Source: a virus
Direction: 5' to 3' (one strand)
DNA: 28,750 bases
IMG/VR virus record: IMGVR_UViG_3300021197_000353
Span: 1-28,750 of that record
Part shown: positions 1 through 7,981 of the stretch, piece after piece
Layout of the letters: each line of letters starts with the position of its first letter
How positions within the stretch are numbered: position 1 is the first letter of the stretch
Notes under the pieces: generated by a model
Seen by the model: only the letters and a program-made list of their open reading frames with translations
What the model was told of the DNA's origin: nothing
The model's database searches: none
Translations under genes and position numbers: made by a program

Positions 1-531
1 GACAGAGCCACATATGGGGAATGGGCTTTATTCGGTGACCCAAAATGGCGGTATGGTCCAGCAGCTAAGAAGATAGGATACGATGTCGAGGGATACGTAG
101 AACTATTCAAGGAGATAGAGGATGACCTTGGGATTGATGTAATGGAACGAGTAGGTGATTCACGTTTCTTTGCCAAGGAGAATGAGAACAATGTTGATTT
201 GTTCACTAGATTTTATGACTACGGTATGAGTTTCATACCATCCGATGGTCAACAAGAACAGATTGGTTGTACTGCTCTGGATGAGTGGTTCAATTACAAT
301 CCTAACTATGATATTGATGAAGCCAATAGACCTCGCTGCTACGTCCACAAGGACTGCGAGAACCTAATTGACAGCATCATTAACTATAACTCAGTGGGTA
401 AATCCGATGAGGCACTCAAGGACTTCTTTGATATACTGCGTTACTTGCGTATGTCCAATGGAGGAATGGGACCTGATTACTTTACATCAAACGATATGCA
501 CGCCACGAACCGTGGCAAAGGAGGATACTAA
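1..531 (+). CDS. terL: Terminase large subunit, C-terminal part (5' truncated)
   Basis: The frame is open from base 1, so only the last 176 residues are present; the ATP-binding motor domain lies outside the window. The visible part fits the RNase H-like nuclease domain that cuts concatemeric DNA during packaging. It has an early GDPKW segment with an Asp near residue 14, a GDSRFFA segment near residue 54, and a late segment KDFFDILRYLRM near residue 140, which is typical of the terminase C-terminus. The ATG at 142 is internal and is not taken as the start, because the coding frame and terminase-like residues continue upstream of it. The next gene begins on the last base of the stop codon, and the portal gene follows two genes later, the usual order of a packaging module. 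Assignment is by motif and context, without a database search. Confidence 0.82.
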   Translation, partial: DRATYGEWALFGDPKWRYGPAAKKIGYDVEGYVELFKEIEDDLGIDVMERVGDSRFFAKENENNVDLFTRFYDYGMSFIPSDGQQEQIGCTALDEWFNYNPNYDIDEANRPRCYVHKDCENLIDSIINYNSVGKSDEALKDFFDILRYLRMSNGGMGPDYFTSNDMHATNRGKGGY

Positions 532-908
532 TGGCTAAGAAGAAACTAATACAGATAGCAAAGGAACAAGAAGTTGAATTTGAAGAAGCTATGCAGATAG
601 CTCAAGAAAAACTTCCAGAGGGCAGCTTAACAGGCAAGGGTAAGAATACTTGGGTAACAGAGGAAGGCACAGCTATCCTTGAGGAGTCCTTTATGATTAC
701 TGAAATTATCCCCAAACATTTCAAGGGAATTGTTCTAAATGATTGTCCTAACCCAAAGTACGTAAGTGTACTGCACCCAGAGGAACGTAAGCGTGTCAAT
801 GTTTTGGTTCCACGTAAATGGCAGGGCAAGTTAGTAAAGAAGGAAATTACTTTCGAAGCTATTGAGGATGTGAACGGAGCAAGCTACCGATATGTTGGAA
901 AGCGATAA
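531..908 (+). CDS. Hypothetical protein, packaging region
   Basis: This 125-residue protein of unknown function lies between terminase and portal. The start is well supported: a strong Shine-Dalgarno AAAGGAGG lies 7 bases before an ATG that shares its A with the terminase stop (TAATG). The N-terminus (KKLIQIAKEQEVEFEEAMQI) looks like a short helical domain reminiscent of the IF2 N-terminal fold or a small winged helix, followed by a GKNTWVTEEG segment. The C-terminal half is predicted to be beta-rich and basic. A DNA-binding or packaging-accessory role is possible from position, but this is inference; I do not recognise the family with certainty. Confidence 0.7.
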   Translation: MAKKKLIQIAKEQEVEFEEAMQIAQEKLPEGSLTGKGKNTWVTEEGTAILEESFMITEIIPKHFKGIVLNDCPNPKYVSVLHPEERKRVNVLVPRKWQGKLVKKEITFEAIEDVNGASYRYVGKR

Positions 909-1110
909 ACTAACATTGGACCGTGATTGGTGCAGGGAACAAAGCGATAGATTTGCCTCATGGGAGATGTTTCGGCGTACAGTTACGCATGAAACTTCTG
1001 TGCCAATGAATAATGGTGAACTATGTGATACAATAGGCGTATCATCGAGTTATACTATACGTTTACTCAAATCTTTACAAAGACGACTAGATAATAAAAA
1101 TGCAGAATGA
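892..1110 (+). CDS. Small helix-turn-helix-like protein
   Basis: This 72-residue protein overlaps the end of the previous gene by 17 bases and the start of the portal gene by 11 bases, so translation is probably coupled on both sides. The C-terminal half (NNGELCDTIGVSSSYTIRLL, residues about 40-59) reads like a helix-turn-helix with a GVSSSYT turn followed by a recognition helix. Such a protein next to the terminase could be a small DNA-binding packaging factor or regulator. It is much shorter than usual small terminases, so I do not call it terS. The start at 892 is the best visible ATG, but no clear ribosome site fixes it. Confidence 0.55.
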   Translation: MLESDKLTLDRDWCREQSDRFASWEMFRRTVTHETSVPMNNGELCDTIGVSSSYTIRLLKSLQRRLDNKNAE

Positions 1111-3184
1111 AACTGTCTCTAATTCACTTACTTATGTTAGTGATGAACCCGATATTAAAACTCTCCACTATGCTTATGACCAAACGGTTGTAGAGTTAGA
1201 GTCATATTTTGACCTGTGCCGTACATCATACGATGACCGCCGTAACTGGTGGTCTGGCAAAAGTCGTGACCACCGCAAGCATGGTTCTGACGCATTTCCT
1301 TGGGATGGAGCAAGCGACATGGAGTGCCATGTTATTGACGAGCGTATTACTCGTCTTGTTTCTCTTTTTATGGCTTCACTCAATAGAGCGAATGTTAAAG
1401 CTTTCCCTGTGGAAAGTAGTGACATTGCGAGAAGCCGTCTCGTGTCAGGATTCCTGAAGTGGATGGTGTCATCTGGATACATTCCTCGATTCTACCGTGA
1501 GATGGAACTTGGAGCTAACTATTTGCTTGAGCGAGGCATACTGATTACTTATGTTGGATGGCAGCGTGAAGATAGAAAATTTTTACAACAACTAGACTTA
1601 AATCAAATTTCTCAAATAAGCCCAGAGGTTGCGGATGCTATTACCAGCGGAGAAATGGATGAAGAGTTAATTATACTAATTCAAAATATATTTCCAGGAA
1701 CTACAAAAAAACGTTCCAAAAAAGCTATTAAAGAATTACGAAAAAATGGAGTAGCTGAGTTGCCAATTATACGTAGGCAGGTAAACGCACCCGATGTTAA
1801 AACACTAGCACCTGATGGTGATTTCTTTTTTCCACCTTATGTTACGGACCCTCAAAGAGCACCTTACTGCTTTTGGCGAACGTACTATACACCACAAGAA
1901 CTAGAAAATAAAGTCATCACCGATGGATGGGATGAGGACTTCGTTGATTACGTTATTGAAAAATATCGTGGAGTTAACATTGATAGTATAGAACGAGAGC
2001 AGGAGGGTCGCCGTAGCATAAGTCTTACTGATAATGCTTACGAAGCTGAGGAGCTAATTGAAATCTGTTATGGATACCAACGCCTTATTGACCAAGAGGA
2101 TGGTGCTGAAGGTATTTACTGCACAGTATTTCATAAAGATTTTACTGGCAATGAAATAGTACAGGGATACGCTAAGTTTGAATTACTAAACGGGTACGAA
2201 GATTATCCTGTTGTTGTGACTAAGTTATCAGAGGATAGCAAGCGTCTTTACGACACCATGACTATTCCCTCAGTTCTTCGTGGTATTCAGAACCAAGTAA
2301 AGGTTGAGCGTGATTCACGTGTTGACCGTAATAGCCTAGCTACTTTGCCCCCGATTCTGCATCCAGTTGGTCAAGCACCAACGGACTGGGGTCCTGGTCG
2401 CATGATACCTTACCGCCGTAAGGGTGACTTGGATTTTGCTCCAACACCAGCTTACAATTCTGGTTCCGTTGAAATGGAAAATACTTTAACTGAACTTGCG
2501 GATAGACTGGTTGGATTGGATGAAACTTCAAATATTAGCCAAATACGAAAACAATTCCTAGTTGATAAGTTCCTTAGCCACACTGCGGAGGTCTTGCGTA
2601 TGGCATTTAAATGTTTCCAACGATTTGGACCTGATGAAGTATTTTTTCAAGTTACAGGTATACCTGATGCTCAAACAATGAGTAAGGGCAATCCTGATGA
2701 AAATTTTGACATTATGATTAATTTTGATGTTCAAGATACTAATCCAGAAACTGTTGAAAAGAAACTATCACAGTTTGTTCAACTTAACTCACTGAACGCA
2801 AATGGTAGACTTAATGTTGATTCTTTACTTGATGTTGCCGCTTCGGCTATTGACCCTGTTATGGCTAATGCAGTTCTTCAGCCAGTTGAAACAGCACAGC
2901 AACAAGTGGTCAAAGATGTAACTGATGACCTTGCTAAAATATTTGCAGGCATTGAAATGCCAGCTAGACCTGCAGGTGCACAAATTGCAATGCAAGTTAT
3001 TCAGCAATACACTCAGCAACCTGACGTTGCTCAACGTGCTCAACAAGATGAAGCTTTCCGTGCTCGTCTTGAAAAGTACGCTGGACAATACACGTTCCAG
3101 ATGCAACAAGCACAGAACGCTCAGATTGGTCGTGTAGGTACACAGCCTGCACAAATGGGTGATATTCAAACACAAGGACTATAA
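1100..3184 (+). CDS. Portal protein
   Basis: This 694-residue protein is in the size range of podoviral portal (head-tail connector) proteins and sits where the portal is expected, between terminase and scaffold/capsid genes. The portal forms the dodecameric ring at one capsid vertex through which DNA is pumped and later ejected. Supporting features are the N-terminal SYDDRRNWWSGK and DAFPWDGASDMECHVIDERI segments, which resemble the portal N-terminal region, and a long mixed core. The C-terminal tail is very rich in Gln and Ala (residues about 600-690), as in the helical barrel of many portals. The ATG lies in AT-rich sequence without a clear Shine-Dalgarno and overlaps the preceding gene. 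The stop TAA shares its last base with the next ATG. Confidence 0.8.
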   Translation: MQNETVSNSLTYVSDEPDIKTLHYAYDQTVVELESYFDLCRTSYDDRRNWWSGKSRDHRKHGSDAFPWDGASDMECHVIDERITRLVSLFMASLNRANVKAFPVESSDIARSRLVSGFLKWMVSSGYIPRFYREMELGANYLLERGILITYVGWQREDRKFLQQLDLNQISQISPEVADAITSGEMDEELIILIQNIFPGTTKKRSKKAIKELRKNGVAELPIIRRQVNAPDVKTLAPDGDFFFPPYVTDPQRAPYCFWRTYYTPQELENKVITDGWDEDFVDYVIEKYRGVNIDSIEREQEGRRSISLTDNAYEAEELIEICYGYQRLIDQEDGAEGIYCTVFHKDFTGNEIVQGYAKFELLNGYEDYPVVVTKLSEDSKRLYDTMTIPSVLRGIQNQVKVERDSRVDRNSLATLPPILHPVGQAPTDWGPGRMIPYRRKGDLDFAPTPAYNSGSVEMENTLTELADRLVGLDETSNISQIRKQFLVDKFLSHTAEVLRMAFKCFQRFGPDEVFFQVTGIPDAQTMSKGNPDENFDIMINFDVQDTNPETVEKKLSQFVQLNSLNANGRLNVDSLLDVAASAIDPVMANAVLQPVETAQQQVVKDVTDDLAKIFAGIEMPARPAGAQIAMQVIQQYTQQPDVAQRAQQDEAFRARLEKYAGQYTFQMQQAQNAQIGRVGTQPAQMGDIQTQGL

Positions 3185-3720
3185 TGGACGTACCTCCAGC
3201 ACAAGTAGATAACAAAACGGTAAGCGATATTGCTCTGAAAAGACAAAAGCAAGCTGAGAAACATAATCAAATAGTAGGTACAGCCAAAACATTGATAAAA
3301 TATTTTGGTGCAGAAAATCCTTATGCTATTACTGCCATGTTGGGTAATATAGATGTCGAGACTGGAAACAGTTTTGATTATCTACAAAAACAAGGTGGCG
3401 GTGGTCCTGGTAGAGGATTGTTCCAATTTGATTTTCATAAACCCCAGTATGCAAAATATTTAAAAAGAAAAGGGTTAGAAGATAGTGCTGACTCTCAGGT
3501 AAGATATGTACATGATGCCATATATGGTGATGAACAAGAATTTCTAGGATTTGGTAATGCGAAAAAGTTGCGAAAGCTATTTGCCAGTTCTAGGGATGCA
3601 GTAGAACTATCCGATGGATTTCAAAATATATTTCTTAGACCAAAGAAAGAAAAAGCTCATACCGATAGACGAAGAGAAGCATCACGAATGTATACAATGG
3701 CGTTTGTTCCTGCTAAATAA
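3184..3720 (+). CDS. Lysozyme-like protein (Phage_lysozyme2-type), probably virion-associated
   Basis: This 178-residue protein has a core, residues about 32-85, that matches the tail-lysozyme pattern: AITAMLGNIDVETGN with Glu59 as the likely catalytic acid, then a Gly-rich stretch and GLFQFD. The family cleaves peptidoglycan, usually locally during DNA entry. There is no signal peptide or membrane segment, and the C-terminus is strongly basic (RPKKEKAHTDRRREASR). Its place between portal and scaffold, away from the holin-like genes, favours a particle-bound enzyme over a lysis endolysin, although no other endolysin is visible in the window. The start ATG overlaps the portal stop (TAATG). Activity is inferred from the motif only. 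Confidence 0.65.
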   Translation: MDVPPAQVDNKTVSDIALKRQKQAEKHNQIVGTAKTLIKYFGAENPYAITAMLGNIDVETGNSFDYLQKQGGGGPGRGLFQFDFHKPQYAKYLKRKGLEDSADSQVRYVHDAIYGDEQEFLGFGNAKKLRKLFASSRDAVELSDGFQNIFLRPKKEKAHTDRRREASRMYTMAFVPAK

Positions 3721-3723
3721 TTT

Positions 3724-3942
3724 ATGAATATCCAAGACGATATAGAAAAGCTACATGAATACGAGGCGTTTGCTCGCTTTGTTAAAATGATTCACGAACT
3801 ACGTGAGGAGACAATACAAGAACTCCATGAGGCTCCAACTGAGCAAATACAGCAAGTATCAGGACGTATCATTACGTATGACCAAATCATACAGATGGCT
3901 GGTTTCGATAAGTTGAAAAAGGTATACGCAGATTATATGTAA
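3724..3942 (+). CDS. Small conserved-looking head-region protein
   Basis: This 72-residue, mainly helical protein has a Glu/Gln-rich middle and a segment GRIITYDQIIQMAGFDKLKK near the C-terminus. It starts 3 bases after the lysozyme-like gene, with no clear Shine-Dalgarno. Small helical proteins of this kind lie between portal and capsid genes in many short-tailed phages, but their function is generally unknown. The gene ends just before a candidate promoter and the scaffold gene, so it may close the first late transcription unit. No specific function is claimed. Confidence 0.65.
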   Translation: MNIQDDIEKLHEYEAFARFVKMIHELREETIQELHEAPTEQIQQVSGRIITYDQIIQMAGFDKLKKVYADYM

Positions 3943-3949
3943 CACCCTA

Positions 3950-3958
3950 TGTTATAAT
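3950..3958 (+). promoter_or_regulatory. Candidate extended -10 promoter before scaffold gene
   Basis: TGTTATAAT matches the extended -10 pattern TGnTATAAT exactly. It lies in a 42-base intergenic gap, the natural place for a promoter in this packed genome. No good -35 box sits at normal spacing, as expected for extended -10 promoters. The preceding bases ACCCTATG resemble those at the site before 7982 (ACCCTGTG). The scaffold start is 26 bases downstream of the box. Confidence 0.4.
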
Positions 3959-3984
3959 CCGTCCATCGGCATCGCTCGCCGTTA

Positions 3985-5073
3985 ATGAGTGGACAAATTA
4001 TGACAGACGAAATCGAAACTGCGAACGCTGATGCAGTAGAAAATACAGCGGACAATACTAATATATCCGTCACGGATTTTGCAATGCGGAGACTTGGTGA
4101 AATGACTCCTGAAGCTGAAGAGCAACAGGAAGAAACTCAAGAAGTAGAAGCAGAGCCAGAAGCTGAGGTAGAGGAAACCGAAGAGGTTGCTGAAACTGAA
4201 GAACCTGAATCCGAAGATGTTCTTTCACAGTTGGACCTGGACGATATGTCCGAGGAGGATTTGCGTGAACTATCTGAAAAGCTAGGGAGCCGTGCAGTAG
4301 CTCGATTCGGTGAATTGACTGCTAAACGTAAAGCTGCTGAAGCTCAAATCAAACAGTTAGAATCAAGACTTCAAGAGAAGCCAAACCCATTAGAAAACAA
4401 TAAAAAAATTGAAAACAATCCTTTTAGTAATCTTGATTCAATTGAATCATTACAAGAAAAAGCTGTTGAAGTAGAAAATATTGTTGAATGGGCTGAAGAT
4501 ATTCTTTTTGAAAGTGATGGTTATGCTGCTGATGATGTAGTAACGGAAGTAGATGGTAAAGATTTAACAAAAGCTGATGTGCGTAAGTCCCTATTGCAGG
4601 CACGTAAAGCACAAAAGACTTTTCTTCCTGACCAATTAAAATCTCTACAGGCACAAGAACAAGGGCAGCAACTTGCTGAAGCCTTTGGTCAACGTGCTAA
4701 AGAAGAACTTTCTTGGTTAGAAGGAGAAGACAATGATTTACGGAAGCAGTACGAGGCTACTATTGGTGATGAAAGATTCAAGAAGTTAAAAAACGTCCTG
4801 AAAAAAGAAGCACCCGATGTAGCGTCACAGCTTGATTATTTCTTTGCTCATGCAACAAATAGTATCTATGGGCGTAAGCCAGTAGAAACAAAAAAGAAGG
4901 TAGCTCCTTCAATTAATCCTCCCAAGACAGGTAATCCATCAGCTGCTCAATCTGAAAAGAGTACAGGAAGAACTGCCAAGGCTTTAAAAGAATTAGAAGC
5001 CAGGTTTAAATCGACTGGTAGTGCAAACGATTTCGCCGCCTTACGAAAACTTAAAATGGCTTCACGCCGTTAA
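3985..5073 (+). CDS. Capsid scaffolding protein (probable)
   Basis: This 362-residue protein lies directly before the major capsid gene, the standard position of a scaffold. It has the usual composition: a very acidic, Glu-rich N-terminal third (residues about 35-100), a coiled-coil-prone middle rich in Lys, Glu and Gln, and a basic C-terminus (TAKALKELEARF through KLKMASRR), which in scaffolds contacts the coat protein. It would guide procapsid assembly and leave before or during packaging. Two in-frame starts are possible, ATG 3985 and ATG 4000; the second has a weak purine-rich GAGTGG about 8 bases upstream and may be the true start. No protease domain is visible. Confidence 0.75.
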   Translation: MSGQIMTDEIETANADAVENTADNTNISVTDFAMRRLGEMTPEAEEQQEETQEVEAEPEAEVEETEEVAETEEPESEDVLSQLDLDDMSEEDLRELSEKLGSRAVARFGELTAKRKAAEAQIKQLESRLQEKPNPLENNKKIENNPFSNLDSIESLQEKAVEVENIVEWAEDILFESDGYAADDVVTEVDGKDLTKADVRKSLLQARKAQKTFLPDQLKSLQAQEQGQQLAEAFGQRAKEELSWLEGEDNDLRKQYEATIGDERFKKLKNVLKKEAPDVASQLDYFFAHATNSIYGRKPVETKKKVAPSINPPKTGNPSAAQSEKSTGRTAKALKELEARFKSTGSANDFAALRKLKMASRR

Positions 5074-5104
5074 CTAAATAATAACTCATTAATAATAACT
5101 TATA

Positions 5105-6097
5105 ATGTCATTCTCAAATACATTCGACACCACCAATACTGGTTCTGGTGTTTCCAATCGGGAAGACTTGACTGATGTCTTGACTATCCTTGCTCCTGAA
5201 GAGACTCCTATTCTCTCTTCAGCTAACAAACAACGTGCTACTGCTACTAACGTAGAGTGGACTGTTGATTCTCTAAGTGCTCCAAGTACTGCTGGTATCT
5301 CTGAAGGTGCTGACGTAACTGCATTCACTGACCAATTCGCTGGTCGTGCTCGCCTTGGTAACCGCATCCAGAAGTTCCGCCGTGACTACATGGTATCCGA
5401 CCTCCAAGAGGCTGTTGATTCCGTTGGTCCTGCTAAGATTGCTCAAGCAGAAGCTAAAGCTATCCGTGAACTAAAACGTGACGTTGAAGCTACACTTGCT
5501 GGTACACAAAACAGTGCTACTGAAGATGGTGCTGGTACAGCTAATGCCCTTCGTGGTCTTGGTGACTGGCTTGACGGTGCTGCTGGTGGCGTTCCTGCTG
5601 CCTTCCAGACTCCTGGTGGAAGCATTAACGCAACAGGCACTAACTTCACAGAAACAGTATTCAACACAATGATTAGTTCAATCTTCCGTGTTACTGGTTC
5701 TACTAACAACCTTATGCTTGTTGCTGATACTGCTCTTCGTAGCACTATTGCTGACTTCGCACGTACAACTGCTTCCGCTACTGACAATGTTCGTAGCGTA
5801 AACTATGACGGCAACAGCGGTTCAATCAAACTATCCGTTGACTTATATGAGTCAGACCACGGTGTTGTTTCAATTGTAAACGGCAATCCTGATTGTATGC
5901 CAGCCGTTACTGGTGGTACTGCAAATGGTGCTGGTTATATTGTAAACCCAGAATACTACGGTGTTCACGAGCTTATCCCAATGGGAAGCACTCGTCTTCC
6001 AAATCTTGGTGGCGGTGAGCGTGGATTCGTTGACTGTGCACTTACACTCGGCGTGTACCATCCTGGTGCTCACGGTTACATCCAAGCAATAAGCTAA
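5105..6097 (+). CDS. Major capsid protein, SU10-like HK97 fold
   Basis: This 330-residue protein has an N-terminal segment (REDLTDVLTILAPEETPILS, residues about 19-38) and following VEWTVDSL that match the SU10-type major capsid protein family, which usually reads DLTD.L..I.P.ETPFLS...W..D. Gene order (scaffold, this gene, decoration-like gene) supports the call. The central part has the expected helix with RELKRDVEATLAGTQN, and the end is rich in Gly and beta strands. Hundreds of copies would build the icosahedral head. The 31-base gap upstream is AT-rich, and the ATG has no clear Shine-Dalgarno. Codon use is uniform and rich in GCT and GGT, as expected for a highly expressed gene. Confidence 0.85.
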   Translation: MSFSNTFDTTNTGSGVSNREDLTDVLTILAPEETPILSSANKQRATATNVEWTVDSLSAPSTAGISEGADVTAFTDQFAGRARLGNRIQKFRRDYMVSDLQEAVDSVGPAKIAQAEAKAIRELKRDVEATLAGTQNSATEDGAGTANALRGLGDWLDGAAGGVPAAFQTPGGSINATGTNFTETVFNTMISSIFRVTGSTNNLMLVADTALRSTIADFARTTASATDNVRSVNYDGNSGSIKLSVDLYESDHGVVSIVNGNPDCMPAVTGGTANGAGYIVNPEYYGVHELIPMGSTRLPNLGGGERGFVDCALTLGVYHPGAHGYIQAIS

Positions 6098-6122
6098 CCC
6101 CTAACTAAGGAGATATAATAAT

Positions 6123-6581
6123 ATGGCTAAATTAACCGTAAATGAATCAAGTGGTGATTTTACTCACGTACTTGTTCTTTCTGCTCAAGACATTGTAAAC
6201 GCAAGCACTAACCAAACAGTATGGGGTAAAATTCCTGCTGGTGGTGGAGTTGACGTTGCTTTTGCTGTGGAGTCCGTTGCTCTTGTTGGAGCTTCTGACA
6301 TCACGCTTGAAGTTGGAACTGGAACTGATGACGACACACTTATCGATAGCTTCGACATTGACGCTAACGCAGGTGCTACTGTCTACAACAGTGGAACAGA
6401 CTTCGTTCAAGGTGCTGGAACTACAACAGTTAAGGCTGGAGCCTCTCCTGTAGCTGGTTCTGGTGGTGCTGCTGCAACCAATCTTATTTACAAGTTTGGT
6501 GGAACAGTTGCTAACTTAACTGCTGGTGAAGTTATCATTGGTGTTCGTGTATTCGACCCAATGCGTTTCTCTGCAAGCTAA
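6123..6581 (+). CDS. Capsid decoration-like protein
   Basis: This 152-residue protein is rich in Gly, Ala, Thr and Val with almost no Lys or Arg, predicted to be mostly beta strands, and encoded directly after the major capsid gene. This is the typical place and composition of head decoration or stabilising proteins. The start has the clearest Shine-Dalgarno of the structural region (AAGGAG, 11 bases before the ATG). A strong terminator follows 15 bases after the stop. Capsid and decoration genes thus share a unit whose 3' end is set by that hairpin. The exact family is not recognised. Confidence 0.62.
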   Translation: MAKLTVNESSGDFTHVLVLSAQDIVNASTNQTVWGKIPAGGGVDVAFAVESVALVGASDITLEVGTGTDDDTLIDSFDIDANAGATVYNSGTDFVQGAGTTTVKAGASPVAGSGGAAATNLIYKFGGTVANLTAGEVIIGVRVFDPMRFSAS

Positions 6582-6595
6582 TTAAATTCTGGTTG

Positions 6596-6624
6596 GGGGG
6601 TCTTCGGACCCCCTGCCTTTTTTT
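6596..6624 (+). terminator. Intrinsic terminator with cUUCGg tetraloop
   Basis: A perfect 7-bp stem GGGGGTC / GACCCCC (6596-6602 and 6607-6613) closes a TTCG tetraloop, giving the very stable C(UUCG)G loop, followed by TGCC and seven T. It lies directly downstream of the decoration gene and 4 bases before the next start codon. Confidence 0.92.
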
Positions 6625-6628
6625 ATTT

Positions 6629-6937
6629 ATGGATATAATTGTTCCTACACTTAAACGCTACTCCGATGGCGAGATTGACCGTGCATTAATGCAGGAAATC
6701 AAAAACGGATTCAAGATGGAGCGGAAGAGTGAGCAATCACGTGTTGACCAAGCCGCTAAAGAAGCTACCGAACTAAAGGGGACTACTCACCCTACACTCG
6801 GTAAACCAGTCGCAACTCTTCCACCACGTGAATACTTCCGACTTGTACAGAAGTACGGTCAAGAGACTGTGCATTCTAAAGAATTTTTAAAGTACTACCA
6901 AAGAAAGTTTCCACAACTCAGCCCTAACAAAATCTAA
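6629..6937 (+). CDS. Hypothetical protein, head-tail region
   Basis: This 102-residue protein of unknown function is basic and helical in its first half (DGEIDRALMQEIKNGFKMER), with a segment PPREYFRLVQKYGQETVHSK typical of small uncharacterised proteins from short-tailed phages. The frame is open upstream to a TTG at 6593, but that would place the start inside the terminator stem, so ATG 6629 is chosen. There is no Shine-Dalgarno; the ATG follows the T tract of the terminator by 4 bases. Ribosomes could reach it only on read-through transcripts or from a promoter inside the terminator region. Its stop overlaps the next ATG (TAATG). Confidence 0.65.
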   Translation: MDIIVPTLKRYSDGEIDRALMQEIKNGFKMERKSEQSRVDQAAKEATELKGTTHPTLGKPVATLPPREYFRLVQKYGQETVHSKEFLKYYQRKFPQLSPNKI

Positions 6938-7953
6938 TGCAGACTCGTACATACGGCGATTTATTTAAATTAATCCAATCCTTATCAGGGGTTGGTTCTT
7001 TTGCGTCATCAGAACAAGATGATATTGCTAACTTTATTAATCGCCGATACTCGGAAGCTTTTGAAACAAGTCCTGTATGGAGTAGATTTTTAATTACATC
7101 AGAAGAACGAAAGGTTCTTCCGTTGGATTTAACTATTTCTGGAACAGCACGTGCTGACGGTAATCCAGCAGAACTAAATCAGGACTACGAGTATGTTGGC
7201 GTTGATACCGAAAGGGGAATGCCAGTCTATATTGGTAAAACAAATCCAAGTGCCGCAATACATAGGGATTCATCATATCGCTGGGTTATTGGTGCAGCAA
7301 GTAGCAATTTATCTATTACTGGTGCTAAACCATTTGGTACAGTTGATGTTTCATCAGTAAGCACTTATTTTCGTGGACAACTTCCTAGTACATCATTTGT
7401 TGCAAATTATATATACAATCCTGTTTCTGATACATACACAAAAATTTCAACATATACTGATACAGTTCCTACATTTACGGTAAATAAACAATACATACCG
7501 TATTCTCAATCAAATACTGTAGGTTCAGCTTCAACTCAATCTTTATCAACAATAGGTGGATTTAACCGTATTCACCGAAAACAATCATTTAATAGAAATT
7601 CATCCATTGAGTATGATTTTTTTGTTGACCGTTTGGGTGCTCATATTTTGAACGCAGTAACATCAGATGCAACATCTGCATTTGTTACTTATAAACAACA
7701 GTTTACACCTTTTACGACAAGTTCTAATTATTCAACAAGTAGCGAAGAAGTTCCTTCTGAGTTTTTTCATTACTTGGCTCATGCTGTATATGCTGACTTT
7801 TTACGCATGGATGGTCAAACAGATAAATCTTTAATAGAAGAACAAAACGCTAAAAACTATTTAGACTTAGAATTAGAAAGAATTGATTTAATTTCTAATA
7901 ATAACACAATTAATAATAGATTCACTACTTACGTAAATCGGCAGTCCCGATAG
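6937..7953 (+). CDS. Head-tail connector or adaptor-like structural protein
   Basis: This 338-residue protein starts on the last base of the previous stop. The N-terminus (TYGDLFKLIQSLSGVGSFAS, then QDDIANFINRRYSEAFE) resembles the helical part of podoviral adaptor or head-completion proteins that sit below the portal. The middle is Ser/Thr/Tyr-rich and predicted to be beta. The C-terminal part returns to helices (FFHYLAHAVYADFLRMDGQT, ending in NYLDLELERID), a pattern seen in connector proteins. Position after the capsid cluster supports a role at the portal-tail interface. No catalytic motif is seen. A tail tube component is an alternative. Confidence 0.55.
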   Translation: MQTRTYGDLFKLIQSLSGVGSFASSEQDDIANFINRRYSEAFETSPVWSRFLITSEERKVLPLDLTISGTARADGNPAELNQDYEYVGVDTERGMPVYIGKTNPSAAIHRDSSYRWVIGAASSNLSITGAKPFGTVDVSSVSTYFRGQLPSTSFVANYIYNPVSDTYTKISTYTDTVPTFTVNKQYIPYSQSNTVGSASTQSLSTIGGFNRIHRKQSFNRNSSIEYDFFVDRLGAHILNAVTSDATSAFVTYKQQFTPFTTSSNYSTSSEEVPSEFFHYLAHAVYADFLRMDGQTDKSLIEEQNAKNYLDLELERIDLISNNNTINNRFTTYVNRQSR

Positions 7954-7965
7954 ACGATAACCCTG

Positions 7966-7974
7966 TGATATAAT
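7966..7974 (+). promoter_or_regulatory. Candidate extended -10 promoter giving a leaderless transcript
   Basis: TGATATAAT is an exact TGnTATAAT extended -10 in the 28-base gap before the gene at 7982. Only 7 bases separate the box from the ATG, so the expected transcription start falls on or next to the start codon. The upstream ACCCTGTG resembles the ACCCTATG at 3944-3951. No Shine-Dalgarno is present between box and ATG. Confidence 0.42.
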
Positions 7975-7981
7975 ACCCGAC

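Noticed and set aside
2825-3175. Minus-strand open frame opposite the portal C-terminus
   Set aside because: Low-complexity Leu/Ser/Cys translation caused by the Gln/Ala-rich portal tail; no start context.
5443-5787. Open frame on the minus strand opposite the major capsid gene
   Set aside because: It mirrors the codon bias of the capsid gene (GCT/GGT-rich) and has no motif, leader or operon context.
6593-6628. TTG start for the 6629 gene
   Set aside because: It would put the start of translation inside the terminator stem.
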